DNA from: Pseudomonas kitaguniensis
Lineage (GTDB): Bacteria > Pseudomonadota > Gammaproteobacteria > Pseudomonadales > Pseudomonadaceae
Direction: 5' to 3'
Assembly (NCBI RefSeq): GCF_009296165.1
Contig: NZ_VUAZ01000114.1
Coordinates: forward strand, 1-64,000
Length of the DNA: 64,000 nt
Shown here: piece by piece, positions 55,376 to 63,382 of the stretch
Layout of the letters: every line of letters starts with the position of its first letter
How positions within the stretch are numbered: position 1 is the stretch's first letter
The notes under the pieces: model-generated
Told to the model about the DNA's origin: nothing
The model's input: only the letters and a program-made list of their open reading frames with translations
Databases searched by the model: none
Program-made: the position numbers and the translations under genes

Positions 55376-56050
55376 TCACAGGGGGGAGAAGAGGTCAATC
55401 GGGATTTCTGAAAGTCGCCAGCTTTCATCCATGAGGTTGTACATAGCTCGATGGTTTTCTTGGGTCGGACTGCAGTCCTCAAGTGCTCGCCATGCGATCT
55501 CAACGCAGTTATCCATGGCGTAAGTTGAGTAATCATCGAGCTGGTTTAGCCACTCGTTGTAATTGGGCATGCCAACGCTGCGGTAGGCATCAAGCAGTAT
55601 CTGCGCGACTTCCTCACCCCAATGCAAAAATCGACCGGGGGTCCACGGGCCGGTCTGTGTGTGGACAAACCAACCAAGGCTCTTTAATCCACCACTTTCG
55701 AGGTACAGGGAGCCACCCTGTGAACTCAGTCCGCAGCACAGAAAGACGCTGAGCCAGCCCTGGTGGGCGTGAATAACATCAGTGGGATCGAATCGGGCTA
55801 AAGGGATGACGCGGTAGCCGCTGGTTAGCATTGAGCGGGCGACTAGCTCGGCGTCCAATCGCGACACGAATGCTTGTACGGCATTACCCTTACCGCAGGG
55901 TGTGCAAAGAATCTCGACTGGCGCGCGGGCTGGGGTATCGCTGCTTCCCACTATACGAACCAACCCGTAAAGGCGGAGCGAGCTCTTCAAACCGCTTGGG
56001 TGTTGTACCACAGGTGCCAGCGTCGGCATGGCACTTCGTGAGGAGTCCAT
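55376..56050 (-). CDS. Protein of unknown function upstream of the PAAR gene
   Basis: The 224-residue product has no domain I recognise. It is rich in Trp, Cys and Gly (LSVFLCCGLSSQGGSLYLES, GWFVHTQTGPWTPGRFLHWG) and has an acidic helical C-terminus (YNEWLNQLDDYSTYAMDNCV). No signal peptide or membrane helix. It is 21 bases upstream of the PAAR gene on the same strand, so it may be a chaperone or accessory factor for effector loading. ATG at 56050 or 56029 is possible; neither has a clear ribosome site. Confidence 0.7.
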   Translation of the reverse strand: MDSSRSAMPTLAPVVQHPSGLKSSLRLYGLVRIVGSSDTPARAPVEILCTPCGKGNAVQAFVSRLDAELVARSMLTSGYRVIPLARFDPTDVIHAHQGWLSVFLCCGLSSQGGSLYLESGGLKSLGWFVHTQTGPWTPGRFLHWGEEVAQILLDAYRSVGMPNYNEWLNQLDDYSTYAMDNCVEIAWRALEDCSPTQENHRAMYNLMDESWRLSEIPIDLFSPL

Positions 56051-56110
56051 TAACTAATAACGTCCGTGTAATTTCAGGCGATGTCTGCACCGGATGGTGC
56101 GTGGGTTCAA

Positions 56111-56248
56111 TTACTTTTTCCGGGTGTAGCGAGCTGTACGCAGGTTGGTCGACCAGGGAATGGAAACCCGGCAGGGCCTAAGCCCTCCCATGCACAGCCC
56201 GCCATAACGCGAGCACGATAATGCCGCTTGCGCGGCACTGTGCGCCAT
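56111..56248 (-). CDS. Ash/Icd-like small ORF (phage-derived)
   Basis: A 45-codon minus-strand ORF, open without a start for 17 more codons upstream, encodes YGGLCMGGLRPCRVSIPW followed by STNLRTARY. This is the signature I recall from the Ash/Icd-like small proteins of P4-type phages and satellites. It may be a functional small gene or a remnant; no integrase or other phage gene accompanies it. The surrounding 56051-56409 gap otherwise shows no gene. Confidence 0.5.
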   Translation of the reverse strand: MAHSAAQAALSCSRYGGLCMGGLRPCRVSIPWSTNLRTARYTRKK

Positions 56249-56409
56249 TCTAACCCGGGCGATCAAGCCCGATCGCTGATGAGCAGCGACTGCGAAAGGC
56301 TAACGGTGACTTATAGCAACTGCAAGCCACAGAGTTCGTAGGAAAAGTCGCGGAAGCACCAAGACTTTGTTATCTGTATTCCTCTTTCCCTTTTAACGAG
56401 ACGGGCTTC

Positions 56410-57000
56410 ATGGACCTCTATGTCGTACGCCACGGTGAAACCTGGGCTAATGCCGAGCACCGCTATCTAGGCGCACTCGATCCGGAACTGACCGAACGGG
56501 GCAGGGAACAAGCCTTCTCGCTCAGCAAGAAACTACCCTGCGGAATCGATGTAATGATCGTCTCCCCACGCTTACGGGCGCAGCAAACCGCGCAGATTCT
56601 TAACCATGACTTGAACCTTGAATCACTGACGATGGACGGCTTTCGCGAGCGTGACGTTGGCGTATTTGAAGGGCTGAATCAGGCAGAAGCAAAGGCAATG
56701 CATCCGCTGCTATGGGTGCAAAACATCACGCGGCAATGGACGGTTGGGCCAACAGGTGGCGAGTCGATTGCGCAGGTGGTCGCCCGAGTGCACCAAGGTC
56801 TGGTCGAACTGGCGGGGCTCTATCCAAAGTCCGTCGTGTTGTTAGTGGCCCATGGCTTTGTAGCAAAGGTGATTCGCGCGTTAGGGCGAGCTGACTTTTC
56901 GGATTTTTTTAATTGGCAGCTTTCAAATGGAGAGATGCTGGTTTTAGAGGACTTCAGCGTTGCAGCGCCCCCGCTCATATCTCCTTTGGAAAGTCACTAA
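56410..57000 (+). CDS. Histidine phosphatase-family protein
   Basis: The 196-residue protein is in the phosphoglycerate mutase-like branch: catalytic LYVVRHGETWANAEHRYLG with His8, SPRLRAQQTAQIL, the acid in GFRERDVGVFEGLN, and the second His in LLVAHGFVAKVIRALG. The substrate is unknown; relatives include alpha-ribazole and fructose-2,6-bisphosphate phosphatases. It converges with the Nudix gene, eight bases away. Confidence 0.9.
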   Translation: MDLYVVRHGETWANAEHRYLGALDPELTERGREQAFSLSKKLPCGIDVMIVSPRLRAQQTAQILNHDLNLESLTMDGFRERDVGVFEGLNQAEAKAMHPLLWVQNITRQWTVGPTGGESIAQVVARVHQGLVELAGLYPKSVVLLVAHGFVAKVIRALGRADFSDFFNWQLSNGEMLVLEDFSVAAPPLISPLESH

Positions 57001-57008
57001 GAAACGGC

Positions 57009-57413
57009 TCATCTTACTCGAGTCCTCAAAAAGGCCATCGCGCCCTGAAAAATCGGGTGCCACTCCTGGGTGAGTTCGCTGCTCAATGGATGCCAGAAAA
57101 ATCGAAACTGATGGCCTCCATCATCCTTGGTGAAATGGACCCAGCTCTCTGGAAGGTCTGCCGAGATCTGGCACTGGTGAAATGCCCAAGTGTCCCCTGT
57201 GATCTCTGCATGCCAGGTTCCTAATTCCCGAATGAAGTTGCCGGTTATTCCCGCTTCTTCATGCAACTCGCGAATAGCGGCGGCGGCTGTGGTTTCGCCG
57301 CTTTCTACACTGCCTTTGACCAGTTGGAAGCCAGCCAGGGGATGTTCGAAAACCAGAATTTCCAAAGATTGCTTGGTTCGAAGGACTACAGGGCAAGCCT
57401 TGACGATGCTCAT
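57009..57413 (-). CDS. Nudix hydrolase
   Basis: The 134-residue enzyme carries an intact Nudix box from residue 34 (GSVESGETTAAAAIRELHEE then AGI), matching GX5EX7REUXEEXGU, so it should cleave a nucleoside diphosphate linked to another group. The substrate is not predictable. A REP doublet follows upstream on the plus side. Confidence 0.92.
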   Translation of the reverse strand: MSIVKACPVVLRTKQSLEILVFEHPLAGFQLVKGSVESGETTAAAAIRELHEEAGITGNFIRELGTWHAEITGDTWAFHQCQISADLPESWVHFTKDDGGHQFRFFWHPLSSELTQEWHPIFQGAMAFLRTRVR

Positions 57414-57474
57414 TGAGTGTTGTCTTCCATACTTTTTGGCTCCCGCTAAGTTTACGCGTGCCCTTAGAGTCTCG

Positions 57475-57562
57475 GTGGCGAGGGGCTTGCTCCCGATGGC
57501 GGTGGTTCAGTGGGTGAATATCCAGCTGACACACCGCCATCGGGAGCAAGCCCCCTCCCACA
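57475..57562. repeat. REP doublet
   Basis: GTGGCGAGGGGCTTGCTCCCGATGG and its inverse face each other around about 35 bases, the same GGGGGCTTG subtype as at 10-96. Confidence 0.85.
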
Positions 57563-57579
57563 GGGGATCTGCTCAGCGG

Positions 57580-57855
57580 TCAGGCTACTGGGCACTCCCG
57601 ATTCAGTGCTTCATTCACCAACAACTGTGCAATCTCAATCATCTGCACCACCGCCAGCACTTGCTTGCGACCTGAGCCAGCCAGATGCTCGGCGCAGTCG
57701 TAAGCACACACAGTCGCCGATTCAAGCATCTCGCTGGCGTTGCTTAATGCAGCTTCGGTGCTGAGGCCGGGGCGGACGGTGAAGATTGTTTGAGGTGGAG
57801 ATTGTGGGGTGATTTCCGAGGTGGACGACAGTGGGTCAGGCGTTACTTTTTTCAT
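57580..57855 (-). CDS. DUF3077/DUF6124-like small protein
   Basis: The 91-residue protein has a disordered Pro/Ser-rich start and a helical domain (VRPGLSTEAALSNASEMLES, then QVLAVVQMIEIAQLLVNEAL) typical of small Pseudomonas proteins grouped under DUF3077 or DUF6124. Function unknown. It is a single gene behind a terminator. Confidence 0.82.
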   Translation of the reverse strand: MKKVTPDPLSSTSEITPQSPPQTIFTVRPGLSTEAALSNASEMLESATVCAYDCAEHLAGSGRKQVLAVVQMIEIAQLLVNEALNRECPVA

Positions 57856-57876
57856 ACGGATGCTCCGGGAGTGATG

Positions 57877-57908
57877 AAAAAAGCGCCCACTAAAGGCTAT
57901 GGGCGCTT
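57877..57908 (-). terminator. Terminator on the minus strand upstream of the DUF3077-like gene
   Basis: AAGCGCCCA/TGGGCGCTT with a ten-base loop is followed on the minus strand by six T. It would stop a minus-strand transcript arriving from 57.9-58.1 kb. Confidence 0.75.
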
Positions 57909-58100
57909 ATACGCCTGGAGAGTTCGGGCTTCCACACCCGTTCGCTGATTTTGCAGCGACCCGCGAAGGTTAGCGGCGAGGTTGATCAGACGCAACCTGA
58001 AATCGGTGTAGGGCAGATCTTCACGCCCATCTTCCGGTTTATGCTGGATACTGAGGCCACAAGCCGCGAACGGCTTTTTGTAATGCATCACATCTGGCAC
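57897..58100 (-). CDS. Possible small protein of unknown function
   Basis: A 67-codon ORF (MHYKKPFAACGLSIQHKPED...LRLINLAANLRGSLQNQ) ends in the loop of the minus-strand terminator, which supports transcription of this strand. No domain, signal or good ribosome site is seen. It could equally be a non-coding RNA region. Confidence 0.35.
   Translation of the reverse strand: MPDVMHYKKPFAACGLSIQHKPEDGREDLPYTDFRLRLINLAANLRGSLQNQRTGVEARTLQAYKRP
58061..58079 (+). terminator. Terminator-like hairpin before phnN
   Basis: AAGCCG-CGAA-CGGCTTTTT is a tetraloop hairpin with a T run on the plus strand, 42 bases before phnN. No plus-strand gene precedes it, so it may act as an attenuator in the phnN leader or end a small RNA. 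Confidence 0.6.
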
Positions 58101-58120
58101 CAGGCGAAGAGGGTATTTTA

Positions 58121-58690
58121 ATGGCAGGCAGGTTGATCTATCTCATCGGACCCTCGGGTTCGGGCAAGGACAGCCTGCTGGATGCCGCACGCCCGCGCTT
58201 GGCCGAGCGTGGCTGCCGCATCGTGCGCCGTGTGATAACCCGCTCGGCGGAAGCTGCCGGCGAAGCGGCCCAAGGCGTGAGCCCGGAGCAGTTTGCCGCG
58301 ATGCAGGCCGAGGGCGCGTTTGCTCTCAGTTGGCACGCGAATGGGTTGGCCTATGGCATTCCCAAGGTCATCGACGCGTGGCTGGCGGCGGGTGACGACG
58401 TGCTGGTCAATGGCTCGCGCGCGCACTTGGCGCAGACTCGTGAGCGTTACCCCACATTGCTGGTGTTGCTGCTGACAGTGGATCAAGGCGTGTTGCGCGA
58501 GCGCTTGATAGCCCGCGGGCGCGAGTCGTTGGCGGACATCGACGCGCGCCTGGCGCGTAATGCGCGGTTCACGGCTGAGGTGACCGCGGGCAAGGGTTGC
58601 GAATTATTGGTGCTGGATAATTCCGGCCCGCTTGAGCATACGGTCGAGCGCTTGCTGTGCTGGCTTCACGCGCACTCGGCGTGCACCTGA
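58121..58690 (+). CDS. phnN: Ribose 1,5-bisphosphate phosphokinase PhnN
   Basis: PhnN makes phosphoribosyl pyrophosphate from ribose 1,5-bisphosphate, a step of phosphonate use. The 189-residue kinase has a guanylate-kinase-like P-loop LIGPSGSGKDSLLDAA near residue 8 and RRVITRSAEAAGEAAQGVSP. No other phn gene is in the window, so it may act alone or belong to a unit elsewhere. The ATG follows AAGAGGGTATTTTA. Confidence 0.92.
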   Translation: MAGRLIYLIGPSGSGKDSLLDAARPRLAERGCRIVRRVITRSAEAAGEAAQGVSPEQFAAMQAEGAFALSWHANGLAYGIPKVIDAWLAAGDDVLVNGSRAHLAQTRERYPTLLVLLLTVDQGVLRERLIARGRESLADIDARLARNARFTAEVTAGKGCELLVLDNSGPLEHTVERLLCWLHAHSACT

Positions 58691-58697
58691 AGTGTTC

Positions 58698-59384
58698 TCA
58701 TACTCCTATGCCAAACCGGCTCGCTAACGCTTTACGGCCTTTGGGCGTGACGCCCAACGCGCGGCTGTCCATGTCCTGAGTCAGCCAATCACGCGTAATC
58801 GCATTCTGTAAAACTGCCGCGCCCAAAGCGCCGGCCAGGTGCGGGCGGCGCATGCTCCAGTCCAGGCACGAACAGGCAAACCGCCGTCGCTGCGCGCGCA
58901 GTGCTGGCACATCGAGGCCGAGTTCCAGCATGGCTTTTTCACCGGGCGTGGTGAGCTGGTAAGTGCTGTCGCCAGTCAGCCAGCCGCACGCGATGAAATG
59001 GTCATGAAGCTGCACCGCCAGCGTGCCGGCCATGTGGTCGTAGCAGGTGCGTGCGAACTGCAAGCGGCTGGGCGTGGTGGCGACGAATGCGTGGGTGGTA
59101 TTGCGGCTGATCACCATCAAGCCTTCGATTGCCTGGGCGATACGCGCGTCGGCGAGGCTGTAGTAACGATGCCTGCCCTGAGTGAGCAGCTTGATCAGGC
59201 CATCTTCCTTAAGCCTGGCCAAGTGGGCGCTGGCGGTGGACGTGCTCACCCCGGCAATTACGGCCATCTCGGTGCTGGTGCGCGCATGGCCATCCATCAG
59301 CGCGCAGAGCATTTTTGTGCGCGCAGGTTCTGCAATCGCACCGGCGACTTGCGACAGCGCCGCGTCATTATCATGGGCGTACAT
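58698..59384 (-). CDS. ArsR-family winged-helix regulator
   Basis: The 228-residue protein has an N-terminal ArsR-type helix-turn-helix (ARTSTEMAVIAGVSTSTASA, then HLARLKEDGLIKLL) and a C-terminal domain of about 130 residues with CSCLDWSMRRPHLAGALGAA. The extended form is typical of Pseudomonas regulators that are not simple metal sensors. It is divergent from the P450 gene, 74 bases away, and probably controls it. Confidence 0.88.
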   Translation of the reverse strand: MYAHDNDAALSQVAGAIAEPARTKMLCALMDGHARTSTEMAVIAGVSTSTASAHLARLKEDGLIKLLTQGRHRYYSLADARIAQAIEGLMVISRNTTHAFVATTPSRLQFARTCYDHMAGTLAVQLHDHFIACGWLTGDSTYQLTTPGEKAMLELGLDVPALRAQRRRFACSCLDWSMRRPHLAGALGAAVLQNAITRDWLTQDMDSRALGVTPKGRKALASRFGIGV

Positions 59385-59458
59385 ATTTCGTTCCTGAACG
59401 AATCATTGCCTTGTCAGCGGGCGGATAGTAGCGCTTCTTCGAGAACAGGACGTACTGA

Positions 59459-60591
59459 ATGACACCGCTGCAAGCCGCTACCCATGCTGATCCCTATGCG
59501 TATTACGCACGCCTGAGGCGCCAGGGCGAATTGAGTTTTGATGCTGATCTAGGCCTGTGGATCGCCAGCCGTGCCCGGACGGTTGAGGCGGTGCTGGCGC
59601 ATCCTGACTGTCGCGTGCGCCCGCCGCACGAGCCGGTGCCCAAGGCCATTGCGCAAGGCCGGCCGGGCAGGTTTTTGCGCGATTGATGCGCATGAACGAG
59701 GGCGCTGCCCATCGCTGCCCGAGGGCGGCGATTGAGCCTGCACTGACCGCTATAGGCGTGCAATCTGTTGCAGATGCGGTGGGTCGACTGCTCGACAGCG
59801 TGGCTAACCTCAATGCACTGATGTTCACGCTGCCGGTCTCGGTGGTCGCGTCGCTGCTGGGGTTTCCAGTGCACCAGTTGGCGACTATCGCCGGGCTGAC
59901 GCGCGCTTTTGTCGCCTGCCTCTCACCGCTCAGCAGCGACGCTCAATTGCGTAACGCTGACGACGGCGCATCGCAGTTGAACCGCCTGTTCAGTGAGGTA
60001 TTGGCAGAAGCCGAATTGCTGGCGCACATCCGCAGCGCTGGCTGGGATGATACCGAAGTATTGACGGCCAACCTGATCGGGCTGTTGTCGCAGACTTGCG
60101 AAGCCAGCGCCGGTTTGATTGGCAACACGTTGGTGCTGCTCGCTCGTCGGCCTGATCTGGTTGAACGGGTTCTGCGCACGCCCGCGTTGGTAACTGCGAT
60201 GGTGGAAGAAGTGGCGCGTTACGATTCGCCAGTGCAAAACACGCGAAGATTTGTTGCCGAGCGCTGCACGATTGGCAATCAGGTACTGGCGGCAGGGGAC
60301 AGCGTTTTAGTGCTGTTGGCGTCGGCCAACCGCGACAGTCATGCAAACCCGCAGGCCGACCACTTTTTGCTTGAGCGCTTGCAACGGCGAACCTTCAGTT
60401 TCGGCTCGGGGCGCCATCAGTGCCCTGGTCAACACCTTGCGCTTGCGATTGCTTCACAGGCCATCTTGGCGCTGCTTCGCAGCCAGCCTGATTGGCTGGC
60501 CGATGCTTGCCACTTCAGCTACTGGCCATCCCTTAACGGTCGTATTCCACGGTTTCACACGGCGGTAGAGAGCCAACCTTCCTGGAAGTAA
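59459..60591 (+). pseudogene. Cytochrome P450, one-base frameshift
   Basis: The N-terminal frame (TPLQAATHADPYAYYARLRR...VPKAIAQG) is lost near 59660. The rest runs one frame over from QVFARLMRMNEGAAHRCPRA to 60591. A missing C in GGCCCGG explains it (expected GPAGQVF). The heme-binding motif FSFGSGRHQCPGQ, the K-helix EEVAR and RRFVAERCTIGNQVL are present. The I-helix lacks the usual AGxxT (it reads SQTCEAS), so the chemistry may be unusual. No redox partner gene is adjacent. Repaired, it would be about 377 residues. Confidence 0.88.
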
Positions 60592-60706
60592 GTCAGCCGG
60601 TTTCCAATATCCCGCAATACACCCGTCAATCCGCTTTCGCTATCCTGTGCTTGAATTAATATAACTCTAGGGTTACTTTTATTCAGGCCAAGCCAAGGAG
60701 GCTGAG

Positions 60707-60895
60707 GTGCAAAGCAGGTTATTGATCAAGGAGCTGCAAGAGGCGGGTTGGGTACTGGATCGGGTCACGTGCAGTCATCGTGTTTTTATTCACCGCTATA
60801 ACCCGTACACGATCCCGGTGCCGCATCCGAAAAAAGACCTGCCCATGGGCACCGTCAGCAGCATCAGGAAACGCGCCGGGCTGCTTCAGTTTTAA
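60707..60895 (+). CDS. hicA: HicA-family mRNA interferase toxin
   Basis: HicA cleaves mRNA independently of or at the ribosome. The 62-residue protein has the dsRBD-like fold of the family: LIKELQEAGWVLDRVTCSHR with the catalytic histidine, then VPHPKKDLPMGTVSSIRKRA. The usual GSHH reads CSHR here, keeping the Ser-His pair. The GTG start follows AAGGAGG. It precedes hicB by 11 bases. Confidence 0.92.
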   Translation: MQSRLLIKELQEAGWVLDRVTCSHRVFIHRYNPYTIPVPHPKKDLPMGTVSSIRKRAGLLQF

Positions 60896-60906
60896 GGAGA
60901 GCATTC

Positions 60907-61311
60907 ATGCAATACCCAATCTGTATTGAATGGGGCGATGACTTCACCGCCACCGGTATTCAGATCCCCGACATCCCAGGCGCAGTTACCGCCGGGGACA
61001 GTTTTGAAGAGGCCTATAACGCGGCGGTCGAAGTCGCGCACATCCTGTTGCAAGAAATAGCCGCCGAAGGCGGCGTGATTCCGATGCCAACGTCAGTGGC
61101 CAATCATCATGCCCACGAAGACTACGCCGGGATGGGCTGGGGGATGTTGGAGTTGGACATCTCGCCCTATCTGGGCAAGACCGAGAAGGTCAATGTGACC
61201 TTGCCCGGTTATGTCATCCAGCGAATCGACCGTTATGTGCGCGAGCACAAGGTCAAAAGCCGCTCGTCATTTCTGGCGGATGCGGCCTTGGAGAAGTTGG
61301 TGCGCTCTTGA
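60907..61311 (+). CDS. hicB: HicB-family antitoxin
   Basis: The 134-residue antitoxin has a partial RNase H-like N-terminal domain (DFTATGIQIPDIPGAVTAGD, FEEAYNAAVEVAHILLQE) and a C-terminal ribbon-helix-helix (KVNVTLPGYVIQRIDRYVRE, then FLADAALEKL) that should bind the operon promoter. Length is normal. The gene follows a GGAGAGCATTC site. Confidence 0.95.
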   Translation: MQYPICIEWGDDFTATGIQIPDIPGAVTAGDSFEEAYNAAVEVAHILLQEIAAEGGVIPMPTSVANHHAHEDYAGMGWGMLELDISPYLGKTEKVNVTLPGYVIQRIDRYVREHKVKSRSSFLADAALEKLVRS

Positions 61312-61317
61312 CTGCAA

Positions 61318-62514
61318 TCAGGCGGTGGCGACCGATGTTTGCCGCGACGCACTCATGAACCGCAATAATGCAATCAACGGCAGGGCACTGCCTATCAGCA
61401 CCACGCCCAGCCAGCCGCCGTGTTGATACACGCTGCTGGCAATCGCCGAGCCGAAGGCACCGCCGATGAAGATGCTGGTCATGTACAGCGCGTTCAGGCG
61501 GCTGCGGCTGTTGGCGTCCAGGGTGTAAATGGCGCGTTGGCCGAGGACCATGTTCATCTGCACGCAAAAGTCCAACACCACGCCGGTGACCGCCAGGCCG
61601 ATCACGCTGTACAGCGGGTGCACGAAGGCAGGTAGAAAGCTCAACGCGGCAAACAGCATGGCCACCAGCGAGGCGCGGTGAGTGTGGCCAGCGTCCGCGA
61701 GGCGGCCGGCGACAGGCGCGGCGATGGCGCCCAAGGCACCGACCAGGGCAAACAGTGCGATTTGGCTTTGGCTCAGGCCGTGGTTGCGCGCCAGTTCCAA
61801 AGGCGCAGCGGTCCAGAACAGGCTGAAGGCGGCGAACATGCAGCCCTGATAGAACGCGCGTTGGCGCAATATTGGTTGCTCCCGCAGCAGCGTGCCCAGC
61901 GAGCGCAGCAGTTGGCCGTAGCTGGCGCTGTGGTCAGGCTGTCGCTTGGGGATGGTCAGCAGCAGTACCACGCTGATAAACGCCATCAACGCGGCGGCGG
62001 CCATGAACATCGCGCGCCAGCCGAAGTGGTCGGCCACAAGGCTCGACACCGGCCTTGCCAGCAGGATACCGAGCAGCAGGCCGCCCATGATGCTGCCGAC
62101 CACGCGGCCACGCGATTCGGCAGGGGCCAGGTGGGCGGCCAGCGGAATCAGAATTTGCACCGAGACGGAACTGAAACCGATCAGCAGCGACACAAGCAGG
62201 AACAGGTTCGGTTGCTCGGTGATAGCTGCGCCCAGCAGGCTGGCGATGGCCACTACGGTGGTGGTGATCATCAGCTTGCGGTTTTCCAGCAGGTCGCCCA
62301 GTGGCACCAAAAAGAACAAGCCCAGCGCGTAGCCGATTTGCGTCAGCGATACGATCAGGCTGGCCATCGCCGGGGTGAGGCCAATGTCCGGCGCGATCAG
62401 CTCGATAATCGGTTGGGCGTAGTAGATGTTGGCAACAATGGCGCCGCAACAGAACGCAAACAGCATCACCATGCCTCGGGTCATGGTGCTTGTAGCAGGT
62501 GGAGTAGCGTTCAT
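61318..62514 (-). CDS. MFS transporter
   Basis: The 398-residue permease has about twelve membrane helices and the MFS loop motif PLGDLLENRKLM between helices 2 and 3. The opening (MLFAFCCGAIVANIYYAQPI) and DFCVQMNMVLGQRAIYTL resemble the YnfM/YgaY-type drug or metabolite exporters. Substrate unknown. The ATG at 62514 was preferred; upstream codons are not family-like. Confidence 0.9.
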   Translation of the reverse strand: MNATPPATSTMTRGMVMLFAFCCGAIVANIYYAQPIIELIAPDIGLTPAMASLIVSLTQIGYALGLFFLVPLGDLLENRKLMITTTVVAIASLLGAAITEQPNLFLLVSLLIGFSSVSVQILIPLAAHLAPAESRGRVVGSIMGGLLLGILLARPVSSLVADHFGWRAMFMAAAALMAFISVVLLLTIPKRQPDHSASYGQLLRSLGTLLREQPILRQRAFYQGCMFAAFSLFWTAAPLELARNHGLSQSQIALFALVGALGAIAAPVAGRLADAGHTHRASLVAMLFAALSFLPAFVHPLYSVIGLAVTGVVLDFCVQMNMVLGQRAIYTLDANSRSRLNALYMTSIFIGGAFGSAIASSVYQHGGWLGVVLIGSALPLIALLRFMSASRQTSVATA

Positions 62515-62692
62515 GGTGTTCTCGTTAAAGCGAAGGAAGGTGGCGTGCGAGAGTAAAGACAACGCCGCAGCGGGAGTAGGGCGCCAGCATCGATAACATT
62601 CATGCCGGGAATTAATGACTGAAACGTTAATTGTTGAGTCGAACGCCAATGATACATTCAGGCACAACTGCCGAAACAGGAAATCCACGTTC

Positions 62693-63316
62693 ATGAAGAT
62701 CACGCTGAACAAGATGCTTATGGCTTCAACCCTCGCCGCGGCCATGGCGATGGGCTTGGCCAATGCCGCCAATGCCGCCGACGCCCCGCGCGTCGGCGTA
62801 CGCGGCGCCATCACCGCGATGGACGGCGACGCAATGCACGTCAAGGTCAACAGCGGTGAACAAGTCACCGTGCACCTGACCAAAGACACCCAAGTGCGCG
62901 CCGTCACCTTGGCCAGGATCGATGAGATCAAGCCTGGCAGCTACATCGGTTCCGCCGCCATGCCCAACGCCGACGGCACCCTGACTGCGCTCGAAGTACA
63001 CGTATTTCCACCGGCCATGGCCGGCACGGGTGACGGGCATCGCGCATTCGACTTGAAAGAAGGCAGCAGCATGACCAACGGCACCGTCGGCGACCTGGTG
63101 GTCAGCAACGGGCGCACCTTGACCGTCAAATACAAAGGCGGCGAGCAGAAGATCGTGGTGCCGGAGGATGTGCCGATCGTCAACCTCGAACCGGGGGATC
63201 GCAGCTTGCTCAAACCGGGGGTGAAGGTGGTGATGTTTGCGGCGCAAGGCGCGGACGGGACCATCACCGCTCAAGCTATTTCGGCCGGTAAAGACGGCGT
63301 AACACCGCCGATGTAA
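62693..63316 (+). CDS. Exported DUF5666-like protein
   Basis: The 207-residue precursor has a Sec signal peptide ending ANAANAADA and a beta-rich mature part with two OB-like units (VRGAITAMDGDAMHVKVNSG and NGRTLTVKYKGGEQKIVVPE). The arrangement resembles DUF5666 proteins, which are of unknown role. The ATG at 62693 starts the signal peptide; no strong ribosome site is seen. Confidence 0.8.
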   Translation: MKITLNKMLMASTLAAAMAMGLANAANAADAPRVGVRGAITAMDGDAMHVKVNSGEQVTVHLTKDTQVRAVTLARIDEIKPGSYIGSAAMPNADGTLTALEVHVFPPAMAGTGDGHRAFDLKEGSSMTNGTVGDLVVSNGRTLTVKYKGGEQKIVVPEDVPIVNLEPGDRSLLKPGVKVVMFAAQGADGTITAQAISAGKDGVTPPM

Positions 63317-63346
63317 CGGCAACACCCAAAGCCAAATGTGGCCAAG

Positions 63347-63374
63347 TGTGGGAGGGAGCAAGCCCCCTCTCACA
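63347..63374. repeat. Single REP-like unit
   Basis: TGTGGGAGGGAGCAAGCCCCCTCTCACA is a short palindromic REP variant between the convergent DUF5666-like and sbp genes, close to the sbp stop. Confidence 0.7.
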
Positions 63375-63382
63375 GTTTGAGC

